A stretch of 64,000 bases of DNA from Nocardiopsis kunsanensis DSM 44524 (lineage in GTDB: Bacteria > Actinomycetota > Actinomycetes > Streptosporangiales > Streptosporangiaceae): positions 1 through 64,000 of the forward strand of contig NZ_ANAY01000014.1 of assembly GCF_000340965.1 (NCBI RefSeq). Reading direction: 5' to 3'. The notes below the pieces were generated by a model. It made no database searches. It was not told the DNA's origin and worked only from the letters and a program-made list of their open reading frames with translations. The position numbers were made by a program, and so were the translations under genes. This document shows, piece after piece, positions 25,068 to 33,762 of the stretch. Positions within the stretch are counted from its first letter, which is position 1, and each line of letters starts with the position of its first letter.

Positions 25068-25574
25068 ACCCCCACTCTGCACCCGGGCCGGAACCTGCCG
25101 CCACGTGGTCCGGGCCCGCGCATTCCCGGCAGAGCATTGCGGCCGGGGTTCACGCGTGTACGTGGTTCGGGTCCTGCTGTCACCGCCCTCGGCGGTTGTC
25201 AGTGCTCTCAGGAAATACGGGCCGGTGTTGGCGCCCGAAGGAGCGCCGGCACCGGTGGCTGCAGGGGCCGGGTCCGGCTGTTGCTGCCGCAGGCCACCCC
25301 TTCTTCACATTCCACCCCTCCCTCACGTTCCGGGGAAAGCAAGAAAATACATTTGCCCCGAATCATCCGCACCTCCGAAGAACATCCGATAACACCAATT
25401 TCGAAACACCCTTTTCCCGAGGAGCGCAAAGAATGGTCCGCACGGATATATGATCTGGCCCGGGAAACGGTGCCGAAAGGATCCGTGGAACCCGGTCCCC
25501 GGCCCCGGTCCGTGGCACCGCCCGTCGTCCGCCCGGCACGGGTGTGCCCGCGCCGCCGTGACCAGGAGGGTCCA
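25068..25574. other. Leader region of the Hsp70/GTPase operon
   Basis: About 500 bp between crcB (-) and the Hsp70 gene (+), less GC-rich at 25300-25445. It must contain the divergent promoters. I see no ORF with good coding character and no HAIR/HspR or CIRCE-like operator. Confidence 0.45.
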
Positions 25575-27206
25575 TTGAACACGTACGGAATCGACCTCGG
25601 CACCACCTACTCGTGTGTGGCGGCGGTGGACGACACAGGGCGCGCGCACATCACCAAGAACGCTGCGGGCGAGGACACCACCCCGTCGGTGGTCTTCTTC
25701 GAGTCACCCACCAACGTCGTGGTCGGTGAGGAGGCCAAGAACACCGCGCTGCTCCTGCCCGATCAGGTGGTGTCCCTGGTCAAACGGCAGATGGGCGAGC
25801 AGGCGCGGTTCGAGTTCCACGGGCAGGAGCACAGCCCCGAGACCGTCTCGGCGCTGCTGCTCCGGGAGTTGGCGCGTGCGGCCGGCGAGCACGAGCGGGC
25901 CGAGGTGGAGGAGGTCGTGGTCACCGTCCCGGCCTACTTCGGGGTGACCGAGCGCGAGGCCACCCGCAGGGCCGGGGAGATCGCGGGGCTGCGGGTACTG
26001 GACGTGGTTCCGGAGCCGGTGGCGGCGGCGCTGCACTACCAGAGCCTGGACTCCGGCCGGGGCCCGCGCCACCTGCTCGTCTACGACCTGGGCGGGGGCA
26101 CCTTCGACACCACGGTGATCCGCGTCGAGGACAACGACGTGCGGGTGGTGTGCACCGACGGCGACCACCGGTTGGGCGGTGCGGACTGGGACGAGAAGCT
26201 CACCGACCACCTGTTGGAGCGCTTCTCCGCGCAGTACCCGGAGACCGACCCGGGCGGGGACGAGCAGTTCCTGCAGGACGTGTCGGCGGCCGCCGAGCGC
26301 CTCAAGCGGTCGCTGACCGTGCGCGAGAGCGCGCGGCACAACCTGCGGTTCGCGGGGTCGGCAGTGCAGGTGGAGCTGGGGCGGAAGGATTTCGAGGCGC
26401 TCACCTCCGACCTGTTGGAACGCACCCTGTCCATCACCGAACGCACCGTGGCCACCGCGCGCGAGCGGGGCGTGGACACCTTCGACGACGTGCTGCTGGT
26501 GGGCGGGATGACACGGGTCCCGGCGATCACGGAGGCGTTGCGGGAGCGGTTCGGTTTCGAGCCGCACCTGCACGAACCCGATCTGGCGGTGGCCAAGGGC
26601 GCTGCTCTGTTCGCTCTGGTGCGCCAGGTCAAGAACGTCATGGACGGGGCGCAGGAGGACCCGGGAGCGGTACGTGAGCGTGCCGAGCAGGTGGGCCGCC
26701 GCCTGGGGCTGACCACCGCGGAGGTGGAGCGTATGGCCGACAAGACGGTCACGGGTGTGTCGCCGCGGGCGTTCGGGGTGAAGACCATCGACAGCGCCGA
26801 CCCGGTCTACGAGAACGACCCGCTGTCGGCCCGCCAGTACGTCAGTCACCTGTTGAGCGCCAACACCCCGCTGCCCGCGGTTGCGCAGGAAGGGTTCGCG
26901 ACGGTGTGGGCGGAGCAGGAGGCGGTGCAGATCGACGTCTGGGAGCAGGCGGGCTCGGTGGTCTCCGAGGAGCTGGAGCACAACGCGCAGATCGGGGACG
27001 CGCTGTTGAGCGGGTTGCCGCCGAGCCCCGCCAACACCCCGTTCCGGGTGGAGTTCCGCCTGAGCGAGACGGGGTTGCTCAACGTGCGTGCCTGGGAGCC
27101 GGAGCACGGCAGCCAGGTGCGTTTCGACATCCGTATCGGCGGGATGAGTCGGCAGAGCCTGGAACGTGCCCGTGACGCCGTGGGGATGATCCACACCTCC
27201 GGTTGA
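25575..27206 (+). CDS. Hsp70-like ATPase, first gene of the GTPase operon
   Basis: A 543-aa Hsp70/DnaK-like protein, shorter than DnaK. The actin-type nucleotide-binding domain is intact: GIDLGTTYSCVAAV (phosphate 1), VVTVPAYFGVTEREAT, PEPVAAALHY, LVYDLGGGTFDTTVI (phosphate 2) and DVLLVGGMTRVPAI (adenosine). The C-terminal region has a shortened substrate-binding-like beta domain (LPPSPANTPFRVEFRLSETG) and no lid with the usual EEVD-like tail. The start is a TTG at 25575, 4 bp after AGGAGGG; no ATG exists near it. No DnaJ or GrpE gene is present, so it is probably dedicated to the proteins encoded downstream. Confidence 0.88.
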   Translation: MNTYGIDLGTTYSCVAAVDDTGRAHITKNAAGEDTTPSVVFFESPTNVVVGEEAKNTALLLPDQVVSLVKRQMGEQARFEFHGQEHSPETVSALLLRELARAAGEHERAEVEEVVVTVPAYFGVTEREATRRAGEIAGLRVLDVVPEPVAAALHYQSLDSGRGPRHLLVYDLGGGTFDTTVIRVEDNDVRVVCTDGDHRLGGADWDEKLTDHLLERFSAQYPETDPGGDEQFLQDVSAAAERLKRSLTVRESARHNLRFAGSAVQVELGRKDFEALTSDLLERTLSITERTVATARERGVDTFDDVLLVGGMTRVPAITEALRERFGFEPHLHEPDLAVAKGAALFALVRQVKNVMDGAQEDPGAVRERAEQVGRRLGLTTAEVERMADKTVTGVSPRAFGVKTIDSADPVYENDPLSARQYVSHLLSANTPLPAVAQEGFATVWAEQEAVQIDVWEQAGSVVSEELEHNAQIGDALLSGLPPSPANTPFRVEFRLSETGLLNVRAWEPEHGSQVRFDIRIGGMSRQSLERARDAVGMIHTSG

Positions 27207-27231
27207 CCGGCGTGAGGGGAGGGACGGCCCG

Positions 27232-29928
27232 ATGTCCTGGGACGCTCGGGACCGCAAACGCTACGAGGACGAGGTACTCGTACCCGCGCGGGTGGAGGGC
27301 CCGCACGCGGACCTGTTCGTGCGCTACGACATCGGCCCGGCGCTGGAGCGGCGGCTGCGCACGGACCCGGAGGCCTTCACCGAGCACGTGGAGCAGGTGT
27401 GCACGCACTGGCGGGGGCTGCGGGTGCGCCGCCGGGCGTTGAAGAAGGTGCTGGTGGAACTGGTGGCGGCGCACGAGCGCCTGGCGCGGGCGGGGTGCCT
27501 GACGTACGCGCACTTCGCAGCCGTCCGTGAGCAGGAGCGGGTGCAGGCGGGCCGGGAGTGGGCCGAGGTCGCCGGCAGTCTGACGACGTCGCTGTTGGAG
27601 CGTGCGGAGCTGCGCGGCATGATCCGGTCGGTGGGCATCGACGAGCCGCGCGCCGAACGGGTGTTGGCCGACCGGGGTGTGCAGGTGGTGGAGGGGCTGC
27701 CGCGCCTGCCGGTACGGGCTCCGGTGGCCACGTTCCGGACGTTGCGGGAGAACCTGCGTACACGTGGGGCGGTGTTCTCGCCGGAGGTGGTGTTCGGTCG
27801 CCGGAACCTGGAGCAGGGGTTCACCGTGCTGGACGGGTTCCGGCTGGCCGACGGTTCGGGGTTGGACGAGGAGGCGTTGGCGCGGGCGCGGACCCGGTTG
27901 GGGGTGGAGGCCCTCACCGACGGCAAGGCGGCCGCGGAGAACGTGCTGTCGATCCTGCGGGCGGACGGCGACCGGGACCGGCGTGAGGCGATCGTGTTGT
28001 GGGAGATCGTCGACGATCTGCGGGGCCGCCCGGCGGCGTTGTCGGAGTCGGGGCTGGTGCGCCCGTGGGTGCGGTCGGGTCTGGACGAGCGGGAGGCCCT
28101 CCTGTTGGCGGCGGCGGTGCGGCGTGCCGACCCGGGGCCGGACGAGGGGACGCGGACCGAGGCCGAGGTGCGGGCGTTGTTGGCCGACAACCTGTTGCGG
28201 GAGGCCCAGCGGGGGGTGGTGGACCTTCCGGAGGGGCACGGGTTGCGTCGGGCGGTGGCCGAGCGGTGCGAGCAGGTCGCGGGGTTGGTGCGCGGGGCGG
28301 AGGAGGCTCTACGCGGTGATCGGCCGGAGGAGGCGGCCCGTGCGCTGTCGTCCGCGGTGGAGGTGGCCGCCGACGACAAGGTTCTGACCGACCGGTTGGC
28401 GGAGATCGCGCCGGCGGCGCCGCGGTCGGTGTCGGCGCGGGTGCGGGGCCGCGGGTCCGTGGTGTCCTGGCAGCCCAGCCCGAGTCTGGCGGGCGGGGTG
28501 CGTTACCGGGTGGAACGTGTGACCGGGCGCGGCACGGCGGCACGCAGCACCGTGGTGGGTGAGTTGGCCGGGACCGAGCTGGTCGATCCGGAGCTGCCGG
28601 TGGGTACCGACGCCCGGTACTCGGTGGTCGCGGTGCGTGGAGGCCGTGCTTCCTCGGCACCGGTGGTTTCGGAGGCGGTGATGCTGACCCCGGAGGTGGC
28701 CGATCTGCGGCTGCGTTCGGGACGGTGTTCGGTGAGGGGTTCCTGGCGGGCGCCGGAGGAGGCGGTCCGGGTGGAGGTGCTGCGTGCGTGCGGAGCTTCC
28801 CCGCGCGGGGCGGGCGACGGTGTTGCTGTGCCCACGGACGGGTCGGGGTTCCAGGACCACACGGTGGAGCCGGGGCGGGAGTACTTCTACCGGGTCCGGG
28901 TGGTGTACCTGACCTCGTCCGGGCTCACGCGTACCTCGGAGGGGCTGGTGCGCCGGGCTGCGCCTGGGCCGGGTCCGTTGCCGGTGCCGGATCTGGCGGT
29001 GGAGCACCGGGCCGGGTCCACGGTGGTGTCGTGGTCCCCGCTCCCGCTCGGCCGTGTGTCGGTGTGGGTGGGTCCGCGTGAGCCCGTGTGGCCTCGGGGG
29101 ACCCGGCTGAGCGAGCACGACCTGGCGGCGTTCGGTACCGAGGCGGCGGAGGCTCCGGAGCCGGTGGCGGGCGGCCGGACCGGGGTACGGGTGCCGGTCC
29201 CGCCGGGCACGAGCCACGTGCTGGCGGTGACGGTGGCCGGTGAGGAGCGGGTGGCGGGTGCGCACTGCCGGGTCACGGAGGTGCCGCAGGTACGGGACCT
29301 GCGGACCCAGCGGTTCGGGTCGACGGTGCGGTTGTCGTGGTCCTGGCCCGAGCACGCGGCCCGTGCCTTGGTGCTGTGGAGCCCGCCGGGGTCCGGGCAC
29401 GGGAGCGGGGACGAGGCCGGGCACGGGGACGAGGCCGCGGACGGGGGCGGCCGTTCGTTCTGTTCCCGGCGCCGGTACGAGCGCGAGGGCGGGTTCGAGG
29501 CGGCGATGGGGCCGGGCCCGATGGAGGTGTCGGTGTACACGGCGGTGCCCGATGGGGCTGGTGAGGCGATGAGCGCTCCGGTGCGGACGAGGGTGCCGGG
29601 TGCGGTGGTGGTGGCCTACCGGGTGGAGCCGGCGGGGTGGTGGCGTCGGGAGCGCACGGTGCACCTGACCGCGGAGACCTCCGGGGAGGTGCCCGAGATC
29701 GCGGTGGTGCACGCCCCGGGCCGGGTCCAGCCGCACTCGGTGGCGCAGGGGCAGGTGTTGGCGACCTTCCCGGCCGGGCCCCGGAGGGCGGGTGAGCACA
29801 CGCAGGTGCGGGTGCGCCCGCCCCGGGGTTCGGGGCCGGGCTGGCTCATGTGTTTTCTGGTGTCGGAGTCTGAAGGGTCGGCTCAGGTGCGGTTGCGTCA
29901 ACCCTCGGTACGGGAGTTGCGGTTGTGA
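27232..29928 (+). CDS. Large protein with helical N-terminus and tandem FN3-like repeats
   Basis: An 898-aa protein. Residues 1 to about 390 are charged and alpha-helical (EDEVLVPARVEGPHADLF, LRVRRRALKKVLVELVAAHE), with no domain I can name; a role as partner of the adjacent Hsp70 is inference. From about 395 to 790 there are four FN3-like beta repeats, each with a W and a Y/V-rich strand: VVSWQPSPSLAGGVRYRVE, VRGSWRAPEEAVRVEV, TVVSWSPLPLGRVSVWV and VRLSWSWPEHAARALVLW. A final beta-rich domain of about 100 aa follows. No signal peptide. The ATG at 27232 has GGGGAGGGA upstream; 25 bp separate it from the Hsp70 stop and its end overlaps the next gene by 4 bp. Confidence 0.75.
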   Translation: MSWDARDRKRYEDEVLVPARVEGPHADLFVRYDIGPALERRLRTDPEAFTEHVEQVCTHWRGLRVRRRALKKVLVELVAAHERLARAGCLTYAHFAAVREQERVQAGREWAEVAGSLTTSLLERAELRGMIRSVGIDEPRAERVLADRGVQVVEGLPRLPVRAPVATFRTLRENLRTRGAVFSPEVVFGRRNLEQGFTVLDGFRLADGSGLDEEALARARTRLGVEALTDGKAAAENVLSILRADGDRDRREAIVLWEIVDDLRGRPAALSESGLVRPWVRSGLDEREALLLAAAVRRADPGPDEGTRTEAEVRALLADNLLREAQRGVVDLPEGHGLRRAVAERCEQVAGLVRGAEEALRGDRPEEAARALSSAVEVAADDKVLTDRLAEIAPAAPRSVSARVRGRGSVVSWQPSPSLAGGVRYRVERVTGRGTAARSTVVGELAGTELVDPELPVGTDARYSVVAVRGGRASSAPVVSEAVMLTPEVADLRLRSGRCSVRGSWRAPEEAVRVEVLRACGASPRGAGDGVAVPTDGSGFQDHTVEPGREYFYRVRVVYLTSSGLTRTSEGLVRRAAPGPGPLPVPDLAVEHRAGSTVVSWSPLPLGRVSVWVGPREPVWPRGTRLSEHDLAAFGTEAAEAPEPVAGGRTGVRVPVPPGTSHVLAVTVAGEERVAGAHCRVTEVPQVRDLRTQRFGSTVRLSWSWPEHAARALVLWSPPGSGHGSGDEAGHGDEAADGGGRSFCSRRRYEREGGFEAAMGPGPMEVSVYTAVPDGAGEAMSAPVRTRVPGAVVVAYRVEPAGWWRRERTVHLTAETSGEVPEIAVVHAPGRVQPHSVAQGQVLATFPAGPRRAGEHTQVRVRPPRGSGPGWLMCFLVSESEGSAQVRLRQPSVRELRL

Positions 29929-31163
29929 GATGGCGTGTTCCGCGGGCGCTGCCGGTACCGCCGCAGAAGCGGCCGCTGGTGTGCCCGTACTGCTACGCGG
30001 ACTTTCCCGCACGGCGGATCCGGTTCCGGTGCACCGGGCTGCCCGGTCCCCGCGGCCGGCGCTGCGAACCGGTGGAGGACGCGGCGCTGCGGACGCATCT
30101 GGGGCGGCGCGAGGTGTTGCCGCCGGTCTTCGACGCGGACGGACGGCGCGGGCACGCGATCTGTACGGGGTGCCGGGGGCGGACGGGCCGGCAGGTGTGC
30201 CCGGTGTGCCACGCGCAGCTGCCGGTGCGGTTCGCGCGGATCCGGGGGCGGCTCATCGCTCTGGTCGGGGCGCGTGAGGTCGGCAAGACGGTGTTCATGA
30301 CGGTGCTGGTGCACGAGTTGATGAACCGGGTCGGGTCCCGTCTGGGCGCGTCGGTGGGCGGTTCGGACGACCGGACCCGGCAGCGGTTCGTCGCCGACCA
30401 CGAGGCCCCGCTCTACGACCGGGCGACGTTACTGCAGGCCACGCGGCCGACGGGACTCGTGCGGGAGCCGTTGGTGTTCCGGTTCACGACCCGGAACCGG
30501 GCCCCGTGGGGTGTGCGCTCGCCGCGGCACACGCTGCTGTCCTTCTTCGACACCGCCGGGGAGGACCTGACCAGCCAGGAGAGCGTGGCGGCGCACCTGC
30601 GCTACTTGGACCGCGCCGACGGGATCGTGCTGTTGGTGGACCCGCTGCGGTTGGCGGGTGTGCGCGACCTGTTGGGTCCGGGCACGGACCTGCCGCCGCC
30701 CGCCGGCCCCGGTGAGGACCCGCTGCACGTGCTGGAGCGGGTCACCGAGGCGCTGGTGCTGGGGCGGGCGCCGACCCGGCGGTGGGTGGAGGTGCCGTTG
30801 GCGGTGTGCGTGACCAAGCTCGACGTGCTGCGCGAACACTTGGACGACGGCTCCCCGCTGCGGCGTCCGCAACCGGACGCGGCGCATCCGGGGGCGGCCG
30901 ACGGCCAGGACGTGCACGCCCAGATCCAGCAACTCCTGCACCGGTGGGGCGGGGGCGGCATCGACGACCACGTGCGTACCCATTACCGGCGGGCCCGCTA
31001 CTTCGGGGTCTCGGCGCTGGGTGCGGACCCGGGGCCGGGGCGGCGGGTGCACGGCGGTGTGCGCCCGTACCGGGTGGCCGACCCGTTCCTGTGGCTGCTC
31101 GGTGAGTTCGGTGTGGTGCCGGGCCGGCCCGGCGGCTCGGGGACACCGGGCCCGTTCACGTAG
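29925..31163 (+). CDS. Zinc-ribbon P-loop GTPase (double-GTPase-like)
   Basis: A 412-aa soluble protein. The N-terminus has zinc-ribbon cysteine pairs (CPYCYADFP, then CTGCRG and VCPVCHAQLP). The P-loop is LVGAREVGKTVFMTV, switch/Walker B is LLSFFDTAGEDLTS with a DxAGE-type G3, and CVTKLD is the G4 base-specificity motif, so GTP is the likely nucleotide. This fits the group called double-GTPases in predicted conflict systems (recalled from family knowledge, to be confirmed by HMM). The start is a GTG overlapping the previous stop (GTGA). It works next to a GAP1-like protein and a second, membrane-anchored relative. Confidence 0.8.
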   Translation: MRWRVPRALPVPPQKRPLVCPYCYADFPARRIRFRCTGLPGPRGRRCEPVEDAALRTHLGRREVLPPVFDADGRRGHAICTGCRGRTGRQVCPVCHAQLPVRFARIRGRLIALVGAREVGKTVFMTVLVHELMNRVGSRLGASVGGSDDRTRQRFVADHEAPLYDRATLLQATRPTGLVREPLVFRFTTRNRAPWGVRSPRHTLLSFFDTAGEDLTSQESVAAHLRYLDRADGIVLLVDPLRLAGVRDLLGPGTDLPPPAGPGEDPLHVLERVTEALVLGRAPTRRWVEVPLAVCVTKLDVLREHLDDGSPLRRPQPDAAHPGAADGQDVHAQIQQLLHRWGGGGIDDHVRTHYRRARYFGVSALGADPGPGRRVHGGVRPYRVADPFLWLLGEFGVVPGRPGGSGTPGPFT

Positions 31164-31188
31164 TTACCACGGAAGGCGGCCTGACCCG

Positions 31189-33762
31189 ATGGGTTTTGCG
31201 CAGTTGTACTACACCTCCTGTGAGCGCGGCCTGGGCGGCCACGCCGGGTACCAGTTCAACGCTGCGACCCCGGGTGTGGACGCGCGGGTGCTGCGTGAGG
31301 TGGAGCGGTTCACCGCCTACGAACCGCCGAGGTCGGTCCCGGTGGAGGAGGTTTCGGCGCACCCGGTGAGCCTGAGTTACGCGCCGGATCTGGCCGGGGC
31401 GCGGGTGGTGAGCCGGGTGGTCTCCAACGGGCCGGACCCGTCGGGGCGGCCGGGCAACTACTTCGCGCACAGCCTGGTGTGGCCGGGGGCCGGGGACACG
31501 GACGCGGCGGTGCTGCCGGCGGAGCTGTGGGGGGCGGGTTTCTGGACGCAGGTGCCCTCCCCCGGCCCGGAGCTGCCGTTGCTGCGTTCGCCCTCGGCCC
31601 CGTTGGACCGGGTGCGCACGGGCCTGTGGCAGGGCTCGTGCGGGGTGCGGGCCTCGGAGGTGGCCCGGTTGTTGGGTGCGGTGGATGCGGCGGTGGACGG
31701 CGGGAACCCGGTGCTGGTGGTGGCCGACAGCGCGTCGGTCGCGCACTGGGTCGCGCTGGTCTCGCACCTGCTGCCGCCCGCTCGGGCCCGGGCCGTGGGG
31801 TTCACGACCTACTGCGGGCGGCCCGGGGAGACGTTCGCGCACGTGGTGGGTGTGCCTCCCGGGACCGACACCGAGGGGTTGCGGGCCCGGTTCGTGGTCT
31901 TTCGGCCCCCGCAGCACGGGTGGGCGGGGGACGGGCCCCGCCTTCCGGAGATCACGGGGGCACACCGGGGCCTGGCGCACGCGCTCGTGGCGGCCGGCCC
32001 GGAGCAGGCCCCGGAGCTGTGGCGGCGCCTGGCGCGCTACGGCTCGGGGCGGGAACGTTCCCTGGCCGACTGGTGGCCGGTCCTGGTGGCTTCCTCGGTG
32101 GTGGAGGGCCCGGGCCGGGTCACGCCCGAGCAGTGGGAGACCGCCCGCAGGTGGTGGGCCGGCGCCTCCTGGTTGCCGCGACGGACCCTGGCCGGGGCCC
32201 TGTCCCGTTTCCTGGACGGGTACGGCCCCGATCTGCCGTCCGGGGCGCTGGAGGACCTGTGGACACTGGCCCACCGCGCGGGTTCGGCATCCCTGGCCGA
32301 GCGGCTGGAGAGCGAGGCGGCGCTGCGGTCCCTGCGTTCGGTGGCCGCGGGCGAGGAAGTTCCCGAAGCGGTGCCTCTGCGCTCGGTGCGGGCGCGGGAG
32401 GCGGCTCGCGAGCGGATCGGGACGCTCCTGGAGGGCCGGGCTCCGGGCCTGCACCCGGACCGGGTCCTGGCGTTGTTGGCGTGGGCGCGGGCCGCCCGGT
32501 GCGGGGTCCCCGAGCGGTCTCTGGAGCGCTACGGGGCCAGTGCGGTCGCCGGGCTGATCCAGGGCCTGCCCGAGGGCGCCGTCCCGGACCCGTCGGTGGC
32601 GAGGCTGGTCCGGGCGCGCGCGGGGGTGCGCCGGGGGCTGGCCGGTGCGCTCTCGGAGCTGCCCCGGGAGCGGTTGGCGCGGATCGCGGCGGGGCCGGTG
32701 GGCGTGTGGACCGCCCGCGACCGCGACCCGGCGGGTGTGGTGCTGCGTGAGCTGTACCGGGTGTCCTCACCCCACCCCGACCCGGCCGGGCTCGTGCGTG
32801 AGCTCATGGACGCGCGTCGGCGGGCCCGCCCGTACTCGCCTGCGGGGCTGCCCGAGCACGACCTGGACACCGAGCTGCTGGGACGGGTGCTGGGTCCGGC
32901 GGGCGCCCCGGGCCCGGCCGAGCAGACCCTGGTGCGGTTGTGGCGTTCCGATCTGCTCGCGCCGGGGGTGGCCGGTTGGATCGGGGACGCGTTGACGTCG
33001 GTGCCGTGGCCGGAGCGGTTGCGTGCCTGGCACCGGTTGGCGGCGGCGTTGTCCGGGCACTGGCTGCGGCCGAGTCTGCCTTTGGAGGCCGTTCGTGTCC
33101 TGGAGGGGTGGGAGGGGGCCCGTCCGGCGCTGCGGGCGTTGGCGCGCGCCCCGGACGGTGAGTTCGCGCAGGAGGGGCCCTGGCGTGTGTTGCGGGAGTG
33201 TTCGGAGCGAGCGCATCCCGCGGTGCGTGAGGTGGTGCGCCGGCGGGCGGCGGAAACGTTGTCGGCCCGTCGGGACCCGGACACGCTCGCCGGGGCGCTG
33301 GGGTGGTGTCCGGCCGCGGTGCTGGACGCCTACGCCGACCGTGTCGGGCGGGCGCTGGTCGGGGACGGTCCGGATCCGGCGTTGGCGGCGTCGGTCTTCG
33401 CGGCGGCGCGTTCGCACGCGTGGCCACGGGACACCGGTCCCCGTGGTGCCGGGGATCCGGGTGCCGGGCAGACAGGTGCCGGGGGGCCGGGGGCCGCTTG
33501 GTCCACCGTGTCCGAACCAGGACATGCGGCCGGTGGTGCCGCGCTCGTGTCCCGTGGCTCCGTTCCGGGGGCCGCGGCGGACCGGGCGGCACGGCTCACC
33601 GACGAGGTCCTGTCCCCGGTGCTGTCCACGTGGGGGCGCCGCCGTACCAACGCCGTCCGACGCCTGCTGCCCGCTGCCCTGGCCGCCGAGTTCGACGTGT
33701 GGTTGCGCGGCGTGCGCGGACCGGGCCCCCTGCGCCGCTGGTGGGAGGGGTGGGACCGGTGA
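31189..33762 (+). CDS. GAP1-like GTPase-associated protein
   Basis: An 857-aa protein. The N-terminal FAQLYYTSCERGLGGHAGYQ, with AQLYYTS and GHAGYQ, is the signature I associate with the GAP1-N2 domain (GTPase-associated protein 1). It is followed by a conserved block (RPGNYFAHSLVWP, ARAVGFTTYCGRPGETFAHV) and a long alpha-helical region to the C-terminus, including a low-complexity Gly/Pro stretch near residues 755-790. GAP1 proteins are encoded next to dedicated GTPases in predicted effector/conflict loci; their biochemical role is unknown. The ATG at 31189 follows GGAAGG; the stop overlaps the next gene's GTG. Confidence 0.75.
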   Translation: MGFAQLYYTSCERGLGGHAGYQFNAATPGVDARVLREVERFTAYEPPRSVPVEEVSAHPVSLSYAPDLAGARVVSRVVSNGPDPSGRPGNYFAHSLVWPGAGDTDAAVLPAELWGAGFWTQVPSPGPELPLLRSPSAPLDRVRTGLWQGSCGVRASEVARLLGAVDAAVDGGNPVLVVADSASVAHWVALVSHLLPPARARAVGFTTYCGRPGETFAHVVGVPPGTDTEGLRARFVVFRPPQHGWAGDGPRLPEITGAHRGLAHALVAAGPEQAPELWRRLARYGSGRERSLADWWPVLVASSVVEGPGRVTPEQWETARRWWAGASWLPRRTLAGALSRFLDGYGPDLPSGALEDLWTLAHRAGSASLAERLESEAALRSLRSVAAGEEVPEAVPLRSVRAREAARERIGTLLEGRAPGLHPDRVLALLAWARAARCGVPERSLERYGASAVAGLIQGLPEGAVPDPSVARLVRARAGVRRGLAGALSELPRERLARIAAGPVGVWTARDRDPAGVVLRELYRVSSPHPDPAGLVRELMDARRRARPYSPAGLPEHDLDTELLGRVLGPAGAPGPAEQTLVRLWRSDLLAPGVAGWIGDALTSVPWPERLRAWHRLAAALSGHWLRPSLPLEAVRVLEGWEGARPALRALARAPDGEFAQEGPWRVLRECSERAHPAVREVVRRRAAETLSARRDPDTLAGALGWCPAAVLDAYADRVGRALVGDGPDPALAASVFAAARSHAWPRDTGPRGAGDPGAGQTGAGGPGAAWSTVSEPGHAAGGAALVSRGSVPGAAADRAARLTDEVLSPVLSTWGRRRTNAVRRLLPAALAAEFDVWLRGVRGPGPLRRWWEGWDR

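Noticed and set aside
25068-25150. Fluoride riboswitch upstream of crcB
   Set aside because: The conserved crcB-motif sequence is not recognisable in the leader on the minus strand.
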